Assembly (NCBI GenBank): GCA_013288805.1
Contig: JABDBE010000015.1
Coordinates: forward strand, 1 to 56,407
Direction: 5' to 3'
Source of the DNA: Acidobacteriota bacterium
Lineage (GTDB): Bacteria > Acidobacteriota > Terriglobia > Terriglobales > Acidobacteriaceae
DNA length: 56,407 nucleotides
Below the pieces are notes generated by a model. That model had not been told where the DNA came from, did not search any database, and saw nothing but the letters and a program-made list of their open reading frames with translations. Position numbers and translations under genes: made by a program. This document shows positions 1 to 8,264 of this stretch, in pieces (the first letter of the stretch is position 1; the number at the start of each line of letters is the position of its first letter).

Positions 1-1
1 C

Positions 2-577
2 CACGGCACAAATCAGATTGAAGCTGCGCCCTTCTACGGCGCGGCAAACGTCTCGACTGGAATTCCGACATCAACAGCTGCCGAGCTTCGCTCGGCTTCG
101 ACGGGCGGCGTCGCCCGTCCCCACACGATCCACACGATCAAAGGCAAGACCTCCAAATTGACGGCCTCCGCTCCGTCCGATAGAATGGGTGAGTTCGGTC
201 GCGTGCTTTCGGCGTGGCTGGGCGGGCTGTCCCAGGGCAAAAGTAAGACTGGGAAGGCTTCATCCGGTGTCCCTGTGAGTAAAGGCAGGGGCCGGGCCGG
301 GAATCCGCTTCTCGACCTCGTCCGTACCGGGATCGAAAACGACTTTGAACGAATCGTCTTTCCTAAATATCCCGAATTGCGCGAGGTCAAATGTGTGCTG
401 GAGCGAGCCGGGGCACTGTATGCCTCGCTATCCGGTTCCGGTTCCGCGACTTACGGGTTGTTTGCGTCGCGCGCGGCGGCTGAGAAAGCTGCGGCTCGGT
501 TGCGCAAGGACGGGATTCCGGCAACGGCCACGACTACGCTGACGCGTCCGCAGTACTGGAAGAAGATTTTCGATTGA
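2..577 (+). CDS. ispE: 4-diphosphocytidyl-2-C-methyl-D-erythritol kinase, C-terminal part
   Basis: The frame is open from base 2, so the N-terminus lies outside the window. IspE phosphorylates CDP-methylerythritol in the cytoplasmic MEP pathway to isoprenoids. The visible part holds the GHMP-kinase C-terminal domain: 'NDFERIVFPKYPEL' followed by the glycine motif 'LSGSGSATYGLF'. The stretch before it (about codons 20-60) is unusual: low complexity, Thr/Ser/Ala-rich, and it includes a GC palindrome at bases 100-119 that is read in frame. I take that stretch as a tolerated insertion in a variable loop. Family assignment is firm from the C-terminal motifs; exact function is inferred. Confidence 0.88.
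   Translation, partial: HGTNQIEAAPFYGAANVSTGIPTSTAAELRSASTGGVARPHTIHTIKGKTSKLTASAPSDRMGEFGRVLSAWLGGLSQGKSKTGKASSGVPVSKGRGRAGNPLLDLVRTGIENDFERIVFPKYPELREVKCVLERAGALYASLSGSGSATYGLFASRAAAEKAAARLRKDGIPATATTTLTRPQYWKKIFD
100..119. repeat. GC-rich palindrome inside ispE
   Basis: Perfect 8-bp arms GACGGGCG/CGCCCGTC around a 4-base loop, read in frame within ispE. The same core recurs in selA (14245-14262), between the two acpP genes (28630-28680) and upstream of a gene at 37267-37292. Confidence 0.7.
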
Positions 578-592
578 CGATTTTCGATTGCC
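565..592. repeat. 14-bp tandem direct repeat over the ispE stop
   Basis: Two copies of a 14-base unit GATTTTCGATTG(A/C)C, followed by the first bases of a third, cover the last codons and stop of ispE. It looks like slippage or a fragment of an intergenic repeat; no function is implied. Confidence 0.65.
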
Positions 593-664
593 GATTCTGG
601 GCGGCGAGTTACACTAGAAGAGCCAGCCAGTCGTCAACAATTGAAATCTGTTTTTCAGGGAAAC

Positions 665-738
665 TGGGCCGTCGACTAATGGTAGGTCAAGTGCCTTTGG
701 AGCACTTTGTCTAGGTTCGAATCCTAGCGGCCCAGCCA
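665..738 (+). tRNA. tRNA-Gln (anticodon UUG)
   Basis: A full cloverleaf can be drawn by eye. The acceptor stem TGGGCCG (665-671) pairs with CGGCCCA (728-734). The D stem is GAC/GTC. The anticodon stem AGTGC/GCACT encloses loop CTTTGGA, giving anticodon TTG at 697-699, which reads CAA/CAG glutamine codons. The T arm is CTAGG-TTCGAAT-CCTAG. The CCA end is encoded (736-738). It lies 24 bases upstream of prs and may be co-transcribed. Confidence 0.95.
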
Positions 739-762
739 GAAAAGCAGCCGAGAGCTGAACTT

Positions 763-1788
763 ATGGCAACTCTTGCGACGGTGACGGAGAAGAAGGCTCA
801 GGTCGGCGCCGACGAAAAATCGGAGCGCAAGCCTCAACGTGGCCGCGTCGACGATAAGTTCAAGATTTTTTCTGGCACGGCGAATGAGGCGCTTGCCGAT
901 GAGGTCTGCACCTTTCTCGGAATGACTCGCGGGCAGGCCCTGGTAACGCGTTTCAGCGATGGCGAAGCGTACACCCAGATTCAGGAGAATGTGCGCGGGG
1001 CTGACGTCTTTGTGATGCAGCCGACGTGCCGTCCGGTGGACGAGCACTTGATGGAGTTGTTATTGATGATTGACGCGCTGAAGCGGGCGTCGGCGCGGCG
1101 CATCACCGCTGTGGTTCCGTACTACGGTTATTCGCGGCAGGATCGGAAGGATAAGCCGCGAGCGCCGATTTCGGCGAAGGTCGTAGCGGATTTGCTGACT
1201 ACCGCGGGTGCGGATCGGGCGCTGATTATTGATCCGCACGCGCCCCAGATTCAGGGATTCTTTAATATTCCGGTGGATCATCTGTTCGCGTCGCCGGTGC
1301 TGGTCGATCATTTCAGGAAGCTGAACTTGCCGAATCTGACGGTGGTTTCGCCGGATGCGGGTGGCGTGGAGCGGGCGCGTTTCTTCGCCAAGAAGATGGA
1401 AGCTGCGCTGGCCATCGTCGACAAACGCCGGGTGGAGATGAACGTGGCTGAAATCATGCACGTGATCGGCGATGTCAATGGCAGGACTTGCCTGGTGATC
1501 GATGACCTGATCGACACTGCGGGCACGCTGGTAAAAACTGCCTCAGCGCTTATGGAGAATGGCGCGACTGCGGTCTATGCTTGCGCTTCGCACGCGGTGC
1601 TTTCGGGGGCGGCGGTAGAAAACATTGCGAAGTCTCACTTCACGGAAGTGGTGGTAACGAATACGATTCCGCTGAGTGAGGCGGCGCAGAAAGAGCCGAA
1701 GATCAGAGTTTTGTCGATCGCAGGACTGATCGGTCGGGCGATCCAATCGATTCACGAGGAAACGTCCGTCAGCAAATTATTTCTGTAG
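763..1788 (+). CDS. prs: Ribose-phosphate pyrophosphokinase
   Basis: PRPP synthase, which transfers pyrophosphate from ATP to ribose-5-phosphate and supplies PRPP for purine, pyrimidine, His and Trp synthesis. At 341 aa it is about 25-30 residues longer than the usual ~315 because of a charged N-terminal extension before 'KIFSGTANEALADEV'. Visible motifs are the catalytic flexible loop region 'YYGYSRQDRKDKPRAPISAK', the divalent-cation site 'DPHAPQIQGFF' and the PRPP-binding loop 'VIDDLIDTAGTL'. An internal start near the family N-terminus is possible, but the ATG at 763 is a reasonable start. rplY follows after 15 bases, so the two are probably one operon. Confidence 0.96.
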   Translation: MATLATVTEKKAQVGADEKSERKPQRGRVDDKFKIFSGTANEALADEVCTFLGMTRGQALVTRFSDGEAYTQIQENVRGADVFVMQPTCRPVDEHLMELLLMIDALKRASARRITAVVPYYGYSRQDRKDKPRAPISAKVVADLLTTAGADRALIIDPHAPQIQGFFNIPVDHLFASPVLVDHFRKLNLPNLTVVSPDAGGVERARFFAKKMEAALAIVDKRRVEMNVAEIMHVIGDVNGRTCLVIDDLIDTAGTLVKTASALMENGATAVYACASHAVLSGAAVENIAKSHFTEVVVTNTIPLSEAAQKEPKIRVLSIAGLIGRAIQSIHEETSVSKLFL

Positions 1789-1803
1789 ACAGGAATCAAA
1801 CTT

Positions 1804-2532
1804 ATGGCAACAGCAACTGAAAATACTGTACTGGAAGCGCAGGCGCGCGTGGCTGGCACGAAGAACGATGCGCGCCGGGTCCGGGTGGATGGAAAAGTTC
1901 CCGCAGTATTGTATGGCGCCGGCAAAGAAGCTCTGTCCGTGAGCCTCGATCCGCGGCAGGTGTCGCGGATTCTGCATTCGCAGACTGGCTACAACACTAT
2001 TTTTGATTTGGCCCTCGATGGCGGGGAGCGCACCAAGGCGATGATCGTGGACTGGCAGTATGAGCCCATCAAAGGGGCGTTGCTGCACATCGATCTGAAG
2101 CGGATCGCGATGGATCAGACATTGACCGTCAATGTTCCGATCGTGCTGAAGGGTGAAGCGGCCGGAGTGAAGCAACAGGGCGGTATTCTTGAGCAGATTC
2201 TGCGTGAAGTTGAGATCGAATGCTTGCCAAGTGACATTCCTGCGTCCATCGAGGCGGATGTCAGCGAGTTGGTTTTCGGCAAGGTGTTCCGCGTGTCCGA
2301 TCTGCCGCATAATGAAAAACTCAAATTCCTGACTGATCCAAACCAGCCGGTGGCTACGGTGATCTCGGTGAAGGAAGAAGAGGTGGCTACGCCGGAGGCG
2401 GTTGCTGCCGAGGCAGGAGCGGGTCCGGCAGAACCCGAGGTCATCAAGAAGGGCAAGCAGGAAGCGGGCGAGGAAGGCGCGGAGCCTGCGGCGGAGAAAG
2501 CCGAGAAGCCCGAGAAGAAGGAAAAGAAATAG
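1804..2532 (+). CDS. rplY: 50S ribosomal protein bL25 (long, Ctc/TL5 type)
   Basis: Binds 5S rRNA in the large subunit. The 242-aa length marks the two-domain Ctc/TL5 form: an N-terminal L25 beta-barrel (residues 1-100, 'RRVRVDGKVPAVLYGAGKEALSV' region), a C-terminal TL5 domain (100-190), then an acidic-to-lysine-rich tail (about 195-242, alternating E/A/K). It starts 15 bases after prs, a common prs-rplY-pth order in bacteria. A long inverted repeat begins two bases after its stop. Confidence 0.95.
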   Translation: MATATENTVLEAQARVAGTKNDARRVRVDGKVPAVLYGAGKEALSVSLDPRQVSRILHSQTGYNTIFDLALDGGERTKAMIVDWQYEPIKGALLHIDLKRIAMDQTLTVNVPIVLKGEAAGVKQQGGILEQILREVEIECLPSDIPASIEADVSELVFGKVFRVSDLPHNEKLKFLTDPNQPVATVISVKEEEVATPEAVAAEAGAGPAEPEVIKKGKQEAGEEGAEPAAEKAEKPEKKEKK

Positions 2533-2534
2533 AT

Positions 2535-2622
2535 TTCACCACAGAGTCACAGAGACACAGAGAAGGCTTGATCGAAAACCGAATCCGAGATTTTCTCTGT
2601 GACTCTGTGCCTCTGTGGTGAA
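2535..2622. repeat. Long inverted repeat between rplY and pth
   Basis: Two 30-base arms (2535-2564 and 2593-2622) match with 28 of 30 positions complementary, separated by 28 bases. The arms are built of CACAGAG-like heptads. The element fills the whole gap between rplY and pth and stops three bases before the pth start, so in RNA it would form a very stable hairpin next to the pth ribosome binding site. A relative with CACGGAG heptads lies at 21571-21681. Confidence 0.85.
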
Positions 2623-2625
2623 CAT

Positions 2626-3201
2626 GTGAAACTTATTGTTGGGCTGGGCAATCCGGGAATCGAGTACCAGTTCACGCCTCACAATTTGGGATTTCTTGTA
2701 GTTGACCGGATTGCGAACGAGTTCGGGGTTGAAGTCAGGAATCGGCAGTGCCGGGCGTTGACTGCGCGAGTGGTGATTGGTTCGGAGACGGTTCTGCTGG
2801 CCAAGCCCGAGACCTTCATGAATCTGAGCGGCATCTCGGTGCGGGAATTGGTTACGAAGCATGACGTCAGGGTGGAAGAAGACCTGACTGTGATTCAGGA
2901 TGAGCTCGATTTTCCGCTGGGAACGATTCGGATTCAGAGGAAGCGAAGTTCGGCGGGACATAACGGGATCGAGTCCATCATTAGTTCTTTGGGCACGAAT
3001 GATTTTTTGCGGATCCGAATGGGAGTTGCTCCCGAGCGCAAGATCGAAGATGGGATGAGTTATTTGCTGTCACCGTTTCGTAAGGCGCAGCTCAAGGTTG
3101 TCGATGAGATGCTCGAGGTCGCAGCCAGTGCTGTGAAAGCCATTGTGACGGAGGGCGCGGCGGCGGCGATGAATCGCTTCAACCGCAAGCCTGAAGAATG
3201 A
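2626..3201 (+). CDS. pth: Peptidyl-tRNA hydrolase
   Basis: Cytoplasmic enzyme that cleaves peptidyl-tRNA dropped from stalled ribosomes. The GTG at 2626 gives the canonical N-terminus 'VKLIVGLGNPG' and a 191-aa protein, the normal length. An upstream in-frame GTG at 2599 would add nine residues encoded by the inverted repeat and is unlikely. Visible motifs: 'GLGNPGIEYQFTPHNLGF' with the catalytic His, 'KPETFMNLSG', and 'SAGHNGIESII'. Bases GGTGAA just before the start come from the repeat arm and are the only Shine-Dalgarno-like sequence. Confidence 0.95.
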   Translation: MKLIVGLGNPGIEYQFTPHNLGFLVVDRIANEFGVEVRNRQCRALTARVVIGSETVLLAKPETFMNLSGISVRELVTKHDVRVEEDLTVIQDELDFPLGTIRIQRKRSSAGHNGIESIISSLGTNDFLRIRMGVAPERKIEDGMSYLLSPFRKAQLKVVDEMLEVAASAVKAIVTEGAAAAMNRFNRKPEE

Positions 3202-3266
3202 AAGATTAGCCGCAGATTTGCACGGGTGCACACGGAGTTGAAGATCCGCGAGAGATGGAGAATTGA

Positions 3267-3665
3267 ATGAATCGTACTTATGAATTGATGTTCATCGTCC
3301 GGCCGGATATGGCGGAGGAGGAGCAGGACAAACTTATTTCCACGCTGGAGACGGCTGTGGCTGCGTCGTCCGGGCTGGTGAAGAGTGTCGAGCGCATGGG
3401 CAAGCGGCGGTTGGCTTACACCGTCAGGAAGTTTCACGACGGCATTTACGTGCTGTTGACGGTCGAAGGCGGTGGCGGCTTGATTCATGAACTGGAACGC
3501 CGCTTGCGCGTTACCGAGCCGGTGATCAAGTTTCTCACCGTACGCATCGATGAAGAGCAGAAGCGCCTGGATAAGATCAAGGCGATCAAAGACGCGAAGC
3601 GCAAAGCGGCAGCGCCTGTGACCCCGGCTGAGGTTGCTGGGGAAGCTCCCGCGGCTACGGCGTAA
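3267..3665 (+). CDS. rpsF: 30S ribosomal protein bS6
   Basis: Platform protein of the small subunit that binds 16S rRNA together with bS18. 132 aa. It begins 'MNRTYELMFIVRPDMAEEE' and contains the beta-hairpin 'GKRRLAYTVRKFHDGIYVLL'. The last ~25 residues are an Ala/Pro/Val tail. GGAGAATTG precedes the ATG. It heads the classic rpsF-rpsR-rplI cluster. Confidence 0.96.
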   Translation: MNRTYELMFIVRPDMAEEEQDKLISTLETAVAASSGLVKSVERMGKRRLAYTVRKFHDGIYVLLTVEGGGGLIHELERRLRVTEPVIKFLTVRIDEEQKRLDKIKAIKDAKRKAAAPVTPAEVAGEAPAATA

Positions 3666-3670
3666 GAACC

Positions 3671-3751
3671 GTCGTTGGTCGTTGGCCTCCGGTCGTTGGC
3701 CAACGCATGCGGCGCAGGATTGCCGACGACGAACGACCGAGGACTAACGAC
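3671..3751. repeat. Inverted repeat between rpsF and rpsR
   Basis: The left arm (3671-3700) repeats GTCGTTGG units. The right arm (3725-3751) carries the complement as CGAACGACC...CTAACGAC. Pairing is imperfect but extensive. It fills the rpsF-rpsR gap and looks like a dispersed intergenic element rather than a terminator, as no T-run follows. Confidence 0.65.
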
Positions 3752-3768
3752 AGATTACAAGGAGCATC

Positions 3769-4119
3769 ATGGCTGACGAAACTAGAGCATCTGAATCATC
3801 TTCCGGCGGCGACCGACCCGATCGCGGGGAACGACGTCCGTCGTCTCGTCCCGGTGGACCTGGCGGCGGTCGCGAGGGCGGTGGACCGGGTGGGCGCAAG
3901 TATTTCCGGCGCAAGAAAGTGTGCAAGTTCTGCGTCGAAAAGATTGAAGCGATCAACTACAAGGACATTCGTTTGCTGGCGCAGTTCGTGGCGGAAAGCG
4001 GAAGAATCGTGCCCCGCCGTCTGACTGGCGTTTGTACGCCGCATCAGCGGCGGCTGTCTTTGGCGATTAAGCAGGCTCGCAATATTGCGTTGCTGCCGTT
4101 TGCTGGGCGGGCTGCGTAA
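3769..4119 (+). CDS. rpsR: 30S ribosomal protein bS18
   Basis: Partner of bS6 on the 30S platform. 116 aa, longer than the usual ~75-90, because residues 1-45 are a Gly/Arg/Pro-rich, probably disordered extension. The conserved core is 'KVCKFC...[13 protein letters not shown]...[16 protein letters not shown]'. The Cys-x2-Cys plus a later Cys and His indicates the zinc-binding form of bS18. AAGGAGCATC precedes the ATG. Confidence 0.95.
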   Translation: MADETRASESSSGGDRPDRGERRPSSRPGGPGGGREGGGPGGRKYFRRKKVCKFCVEKIEAINYKDIRLLAQFVAESGRIVPRRLTGVCTPHQRRLSLAIKQARNIALLPFAGRAA

Positions 4120-4179
4120 GGCTACACGGGGTTCTAGTAGAAATTCCCTGCAACGGCTTAAGTGGCGCGGTCATACCCC

Positions 4180-4206
4180 AGATCCCTCACTTCGTTCGGG
4201 ATGACA
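4180..4206. repeat. Dispersed GATCCCTC...GGGATGACA element
   Basis: Bases AGATCCCTCACTTCG-TTCGGGATGACA upstream of rplI. The same motif appears at 9484-9509 and, in both orientations, at 20427-20553. It is a small dispersed intergenic repeat with a hairpin-like centre. Confidence 0.7.
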
Positions 4207-4248
4207 ACAAGTAGTTTTTCGAGAGATCAGATTCAACGGGAGTTACTT

Positions 4249-4701
4249 ATGGAAGTTATTCTTAAAGAAGATGTGGCAAAACTGGGTTCACGCGGTGACG
4301 TAGTGAAGGTCGCCGAGGGTTTCGGCAGGAATTACCTGCTGCCGCGGAAGCTGGCTATTGAAGCATCGGCTGGCAACAAGGCGGTCATCGCGCAGATGAA
4401 GGCGGCATCGGTGCGCCGTTCGGCCAAGGAAAAGACGCAGGCGGAAGAATTGGCCAAGCAGTTTGATGGTCTCTCGGTTTCGTTTCAGCGCCGTTCCGGA
4501 GAACACGACCAGCTGTTTGGTTCTGTCACGTCCGGTGACATCGGGGACGCGCTCGATAAAAAGGGCTTCAATGTGGATCGCCGCAAGATCCAGCTGCACG
4601 AGGCGCTACGGACTCTGGGCGAGTTCACGATTCCGGTCAAGCTGCATAAAGACGTGACCGCGCACCTGAAGGTCATTATCGAGAAAGAAGCCGCGGAGTA
4701 A
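4249..4701 (+). CDS. rplI: 50S ribosomal protein bL9
   Basis: Two-domain large-subunit protein with a long connecting helix. The start is the ATG at 4249, preceded by ACGGGAG and giving the canonical 'MEVILKEDVAKLG'; an ATG at 4162 in frame would read through a repeat and is rejected. 150 aa, the normal length. 'GFGRNYLLPRKLAIEA' is the N-terminal rRNA-binding domain, and 'LFGSVTSGDIGDAL' begins the C-terminal domain. Third gene of the rpsF-rpsR-rplI cluster. Confidence 0.96.
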   Translation: MEVILKEDVAKLGSRGDVVKVAEGFGRNYLLPRKLAIEASAGNKAVIAQMKAASVRRSAKEKTQAEELAKQFDGLSVSFQRRSGEHDQLFGSVTSGDIGDALDKKGFNVDRRKIQLHEALRTLGEFTIPVKLHKDVTAHLKVIIEKEAAE

Positions 4702-4754
4702 AGATGGGCGACAAAGGCCCGACCTTTAGGCTCAATCGGTTGATTGCCACGTGC

Positions 4755-5018
4755 CTATCGAAAGTGTTTTACAGTCAGCAGGAGTAGGACTGCCAGTACC
4801 CAGAACCAGACGAAGATTCCGGCGCAGCGAAGGCACGTTGGATACCAGCTCTTCTGCACGATGTTAGCGAAGGGGTATGACTGAATGAATTTGTTTTTCT
4901 CGTAGTTCCTCCTTCCCCAACTTACCATCATGTTCGTCCTAAACACACAGAACCAACCAGCGATCATGAAGGCGGTACTCATCGCGACTATGCAAACTGT
5001 GCCTAACGGTGTGATCAT
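4755..5018 (-). CDS. Small hypothetical membrane protein
   Basis: 87 aa, family not recognised. It has two hydrophobic segments: residues 3-25 (ITPLGTVCIVAMSTAFMIAG region) and about 65-84 (GIFVWFWVLAVLLLL). Between them is a polar loop with Cys, Tyr and Lys, including 'WYPTCLRC', a possible metal or disulfide pair. Two well-formed membrane segments argue for a real gene, but base composition is lower in GC than the neighbours and no clear ribosome binding site is seen. Confidence 0.5.
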   Translation of the reverse strand: MITPLGTVCIVAMSTAFMIAGWFCVFRTNMMVSWGRRNYEKNKFIQSYPFANIVQKSWYPTCLRCAGIFVWFWVLAVLLLLTVKHFR

Positions 5019-5427
5019 CCGAATGCTTTTAGGATAGTCCCATTGTCAATCCTTCTCACAACGGATTGCGTATTTGGCGCTGCGAACTTCAAGTCACGTC
5101 CTACCGGCTCGGTTGAGCACCGACGTCACCGCGACAGCCGTGAACCCAATAACCTTTGTTCTTCCATCCTGTTACATGTGTTCATTGTCAGCAAAAACCC
5201 TGCCAAACTCCTATAATTCCTGCTCACGATTGGGCTTTTAGGCCGTCCATAGCTATGCGACCGGGAAGAACGGCAATGGCGTCCCGGAGCATTCGAGGAC
5301 AGAGAAAAATATGCCGGCCGACGCGTGGGCTGTACCATTTGCAGTTGGCGATAGTTCCCATCCGGCAATAAGTCGGGACCCAAGGGAAGAAGCTGGTGGA
5401 ATCCAGGAGCCCCGATTAAGGGGCCTT
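5019..5427. other. Gap upstream of the sigma operon
   Basis: No convincing gene. A TATAAT at 5212-5217 could be a -10 box for the sigma operon, but no well-spaced -35 is visible (TTGTCA is 21 bases upstream). The frame of the sigma gene is open upstream to 5311, but that part has no family similarity. Confidence 0.4.
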
Positions 5428-6024
5428 ATGGCTGGGCAGGCTTCAGGGCGTATCGACGACACGATGTTGGTCCGCGAAGCGCAGCATGGCAATCGCGCTG
5501 CCTTCGAGGAGCTGGTGCGGAGTTACGACCAGGCGGTGCTGCGGCTTGCGCTTCATCTCACCGGCTCGGAACACGAAGCCCAGGATGTTTATCAGGAAGC
5601 GTTCCTGAAGGCTTACAAGAGCATTGGGAATTTTCGCTTTGAGTGCTCCTTCTACACCTGGATCTACCGCATCGTGACCAATCTTTGTCTCGATCACCTG
5701 CGCAAGCGGCAGGTACGCAAGGAAGACGCGCCGGTTGCGACGGATGCTGCCGGGGAGCAGTACGATGTGCTGGATCAAGTTCCCGACGGCCGATCGGGAG
5801 CGAATCCTGAGCGGGACTTGATGCGTCGCGAGTTAGGCAAACGCATCAGCCATGCGCTGGAGAAGTTAACGCCGCGGGAGCGCATGGTTTTTGAATTGAA
5901 GCACTACCACGGGCTTAAACTTCGGACCGTGGGTGAGGTTTTACACACGACGGAAGAAACGGCGAAGAATACTTTGTTTCGTGCGACTCAGAAATTGCGG
6001 GGCGCGCTGGCGGATATGAGATAA
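5428..6024 (+). CDS. ECF-type RNA polymerase sigma factor
   Basis: A 198-aa sigma-70 family protein with only regions 2 and 4, so an extracytoplasmic-function type. Region 2 spans 'FEELVRSYDQAVLRLALHLTG..EAQDVYQEAFLKAY' to 'FYTWIYRIVTNLCLDHLRKR'. Region 4 is 'LEKLTPRERMVFELKHYHGLKLRTVGEVLHTTEETAKNTLFRA'. The ATG at 5428 has AAGGGG a few bases upstream and was preferred over an ATG at 5311, which would add 39 unsupported residues. It is followed after 24 bases by an anti-sigma gene, the usual arrangement. Confidence 0.93.
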   Translation: MAGQASGRIDDTMLVREAQHGNRAAFEELVRSYDQAVLRLALHLTGSEHEAQDVYQEAFLKAYKSIGNFRFECSFYTWIYRIVTNLCLDHLRKRQVRKEDAPVATDAAGEQYDVLDQVPDGRSGANPERDLMRRELGKRISHALEKLTPRERMVFELKHYHGLKLRTVGEVLHTTEETAKNTLFRATQKLRGALADMR

Positions 6025-6048
6025 GGGTTTCCCCTGAGGGGGGTGATT

Positions 6049-6981
6049 ATGAAATGTGAGTGGGTTAAAGAAAACGTTCTGCTGTACGTCTACAACGAGC
6101 TGCCCGATGACGCGCGGTATGAACTCGAACAGCATCTGGCGCGGTGCGCCGACTGCACGGCTGAGCTCAAGACGACGCGCAAGTTCCATACCATGCTCTC
6201 TGAGTTGCCGGTCGAAGAGCCTTCGCCCAACCTGGTTGCGGCGTCTCGTATGCGGCTGCAGGAAGGGCTGGAAACGGCGGAGCAGGGCCGGTTTTGGCAT
6301 CGGCTGATCTTCGATCCTGCAGCGTGGCTTCGGCAGGTTCGTTTTGCTCCTGCGTTGGCGGCAGCGATCTTTATCGTCGGATTCGCGGGCGGCATTGCGA
6401 CCACCTATAAAGTTGTCAGCGACCGGGGCGCTTCGATTGCTTCAGTCCCGGTCAGCACGCCAGCCGAATCTTCGATCACCGGAATTCAATCCATCTCTCA
6501 AGATCCCGGCTCAAACCACATCAGCATCAAGTACAACACGGTTTCGACGCAGGAAGCGCAAGGCTCGCTCAATGATCAACGCATCCAGCAGCTGTTGTTG
6601 TTTGCCGCGCGCAACAATTACAACTCGGGCGTGCGCATGGATTCTGTCGATCTGCTGACTCAGGAACCGAACAACACGCATGTTCGCGAGGCGCTGATGT
6701 ATGCCTTGCGCTATGACTCGAATCCGGGTGTGCGGTTGAAGGCTCTGGATAGCCTGGGTCCGTTCGTGAAGAGCGATCCGCGGGTGCGCGATGTGGTGCT
6801 CGAAGCCCTGATTCAGGATTCTAATCCGGGCGTGCGAACCGACGCTCTGCGCCTGCTCGATCCGGTGCGGGCTGATAGCAGCGTGCGTACGGTTTTGCAA
6901 GAGCTCGCGCGGAGCGATCAGAACCAATATATTCGCTCGCAGGCTCGTATTATGCTGTCCCAGCTTCCTGAATTTGATTAG
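6049..6981 (+). CDS. Anti-sigma factor, zinc finger plus HEAT-like repeats
   Basis: 310 aa membrane protein. An N-terminal cytoplasmic anti-sigma zinc finger carries His29-x3-Cys33-x2-Cys36, with Cys3 as a possible fourth ligand. One membrane span lies at about 103-125. The periplasmic part holds, after a Ser/Thr linker, about four HEAT-like repeats from residue 175 on, with recurring 'SNPGVR.(D/K)AL' and 'VR..L' phrases. This would hold the upstream sigma factor at the membrane and release it on a signal, with the HEAT part as sensor (inference). The ATG at 6049 follows GAGGGGGG; a GTG two codons earlier is the alternative. Confidence 0.87.
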   Translation: MKCEWVKENVLLYVYNELPDDARYELEQHLARCADCTAELKTTRKFHTMLSELPVEEPSPNLVAASRMRLQEGLETAEQGRFWHRLIFDPAAWLRQVRFAPALAAAIFIVGFAGGIATTYKVVSDRGASIASVPVSTPAESSITGIQSISQDPGSNHISIKYNTVSTQEAQGSLNDQRIQQLLLFAARNNYNSGVRMDSVDLLTQEPNNTHVREALMYALRYDSNPGVRLKALDSLGPFVKSDPRVRDVVLEALIQDSNPGVRTDALRLLDPVRADSSVRTVLQELARSDQNQYIRSQARIMLSQLPEFD

Positions 6982-7051
6982 AAGGCTGGTTGGGAAATAT
7001 GGGCGGGGCCGACAAGAGTCGGCGGAGTAAGTGAAGAGAACGGGAAGGTGA

Positions 7052-8242
7052 ATGTTGAAGCAACTCTCTAAATTCGTTGCGGTGTTGTTGTTGATCTTGC
7101 CCCTGGCAAGCGCGCAACAGGGCCGTGTGTATGGCGATGGCGGAAACTGGACGCAAGAGATCACCGGATCTCTGACGACGGTCAAGAATCTTAAAATTAA
7201 GGTCGACATCGGTTCGGTGCGCGTGGATGGCGGTTCGCAGTCGAGCATCAACTACGTCATTCGTAATCATTCTTACAGCGGTTCAGAGGACAGGGCCCGA
7301 CGCGAATTTGATAACTACAAGATCAGTGCTTACGTCCGCGGAGATACGGCATGGATCGTGGCCGACTGGGAGGGTGGAAGGCCGCACAAGTTTTCTGGAG
7401 ACTTTGTGGTCAACGTCCCACGCGAGATGGATGAAATCAGCATTGAAACCGAAGGCGGGAACGTCAGTACAACGGGGGTTACAGGCCGGGTGGATGCGCA
7501 GAGTGGCGGCGGCAGTATCCGCGTCGACGATATCGGCGGTACAGTCAAGGCCGAAACTGGGGGCGGGAGCATTGATGTTGGAAATGCAGGCTCCGACGTC
7601 AGCCTGCAAACGGGCGGAGGGTACATCAAGGTAAATAGCGCAAAGGGAAAGATCGAGGCCGAGAGTGGTGGAGGTACGATTTCGATTGTGTCAGGCTTGC
7701 AGGACGCGGTGCTGGAAACCGGAGGCGGCAACATTCACGTGGAGCGTTGCGCTGGACGCGTCAAGGCTAGCACCGGCGGGGGGAGCATCGATCTTGGCGA
7801 TATCGGTGGCGCTGCGGAAATGGAGACGGGTGGCGGAAGCATCCATCTCGCCTCGGCCAAAGGACCGGTGCACGCGGAGACCGGCGGCGGAAGCATCATG
7901 TTGAACGGCATGCCATCAGCGCGCGCCGAAACCGGCGGCGGCGCAATCGTGGCAAAGTTTGTTGCGTCGAACGGCGAGCGTCATGATTCGCAACTGGAGA
8001 CTTCGGCAGGCGACATCACGGTTTATCTGGCGCCCAACGTGAACATTAGCGTTCGTGCGTCGATCGAAGTTGCCAATGGGCACAATATTCGCTCGGATTT
8101 TCCGGATATCCGAGTTAGCAGTGAAGGTGGCGATTACGGTCCGAAGACGGTTACTGCGGAAGGAAGTCTGAACGGCGGTGGTCCGGTGCTCAAAATACGC
8201 ACCACGACGGGGGATATTTGTTTCCACCGGTCTAGCAATTAG
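7052..8242 (+). CDS. Exported DUF4097 repeat protein
   Basis: 396 aa. A signal peptide (residues 1-21, ending LASAQQ) is followed by a DUF4097-type beta-solenoid. From about residue 125 to 300 it is built of ~16-residue repeats with the phrase 'ETGGGSI' or near variants, at least ten copies, as expected for stacked beta rungs with Gly turns. It is predicted to be periplasmic or surface. DUF4097 proteins are often encoded next to sigma/anti-sigma pairs; their biochemical role is unknown. GGGAAGGTGA precedes the ATG. Third gene of the cassette. Confidence 0.88.
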   Translation: MLKQLSKFVAVLLLILPLASAQQGRVYGDGGNWTQEITGSLTTVKNLKIKVDIGSVRVDGGSQSSINYVIRNHSYSGSEDRARREFDNYKISAYVRGDTAWIVADWEGGRPHKFSGDFVVNVPREMDEISIETEGGNVSTTGVTGRVDAQSGGGSIRVDDIGGTVKAETGGGSIDVGNAGSDVSLQTGGGYIKVNSAKGKIEAESGGGTISIVSGLQDAVLETGGGNIHVERCAGRVKASTGGGSIDLGDIGGAAEMETGGGSIHLASAKGPVHAETGGGSIMLNGMPSARAETGGGAIVAKFVASNGERHDSQLETSAGDITVYLAPNVNISVRASIEVANGHNIRSDFPDIRVSSEGGDYGPKTVTAEGSLNGGGPVLKIRTTTGDICFHRSSN

Positions 8243-8264
8243 CGGAAGGTTTGGGAGGTTGAGC

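Noticed and set aside
2535-2622. Rho-independent terminator between rplY and pth
   Set aside because: No T-run follows the stem and the arms are far longer than a usual terminator; treated as a repeat element.
4162-4248. Longer bL9 N-terminus from ATG 4162
   Set aside because: The added residues are encoded by a dispersed repeat, and the internal ATG has the ribosome binding site and canonical N-terminus.
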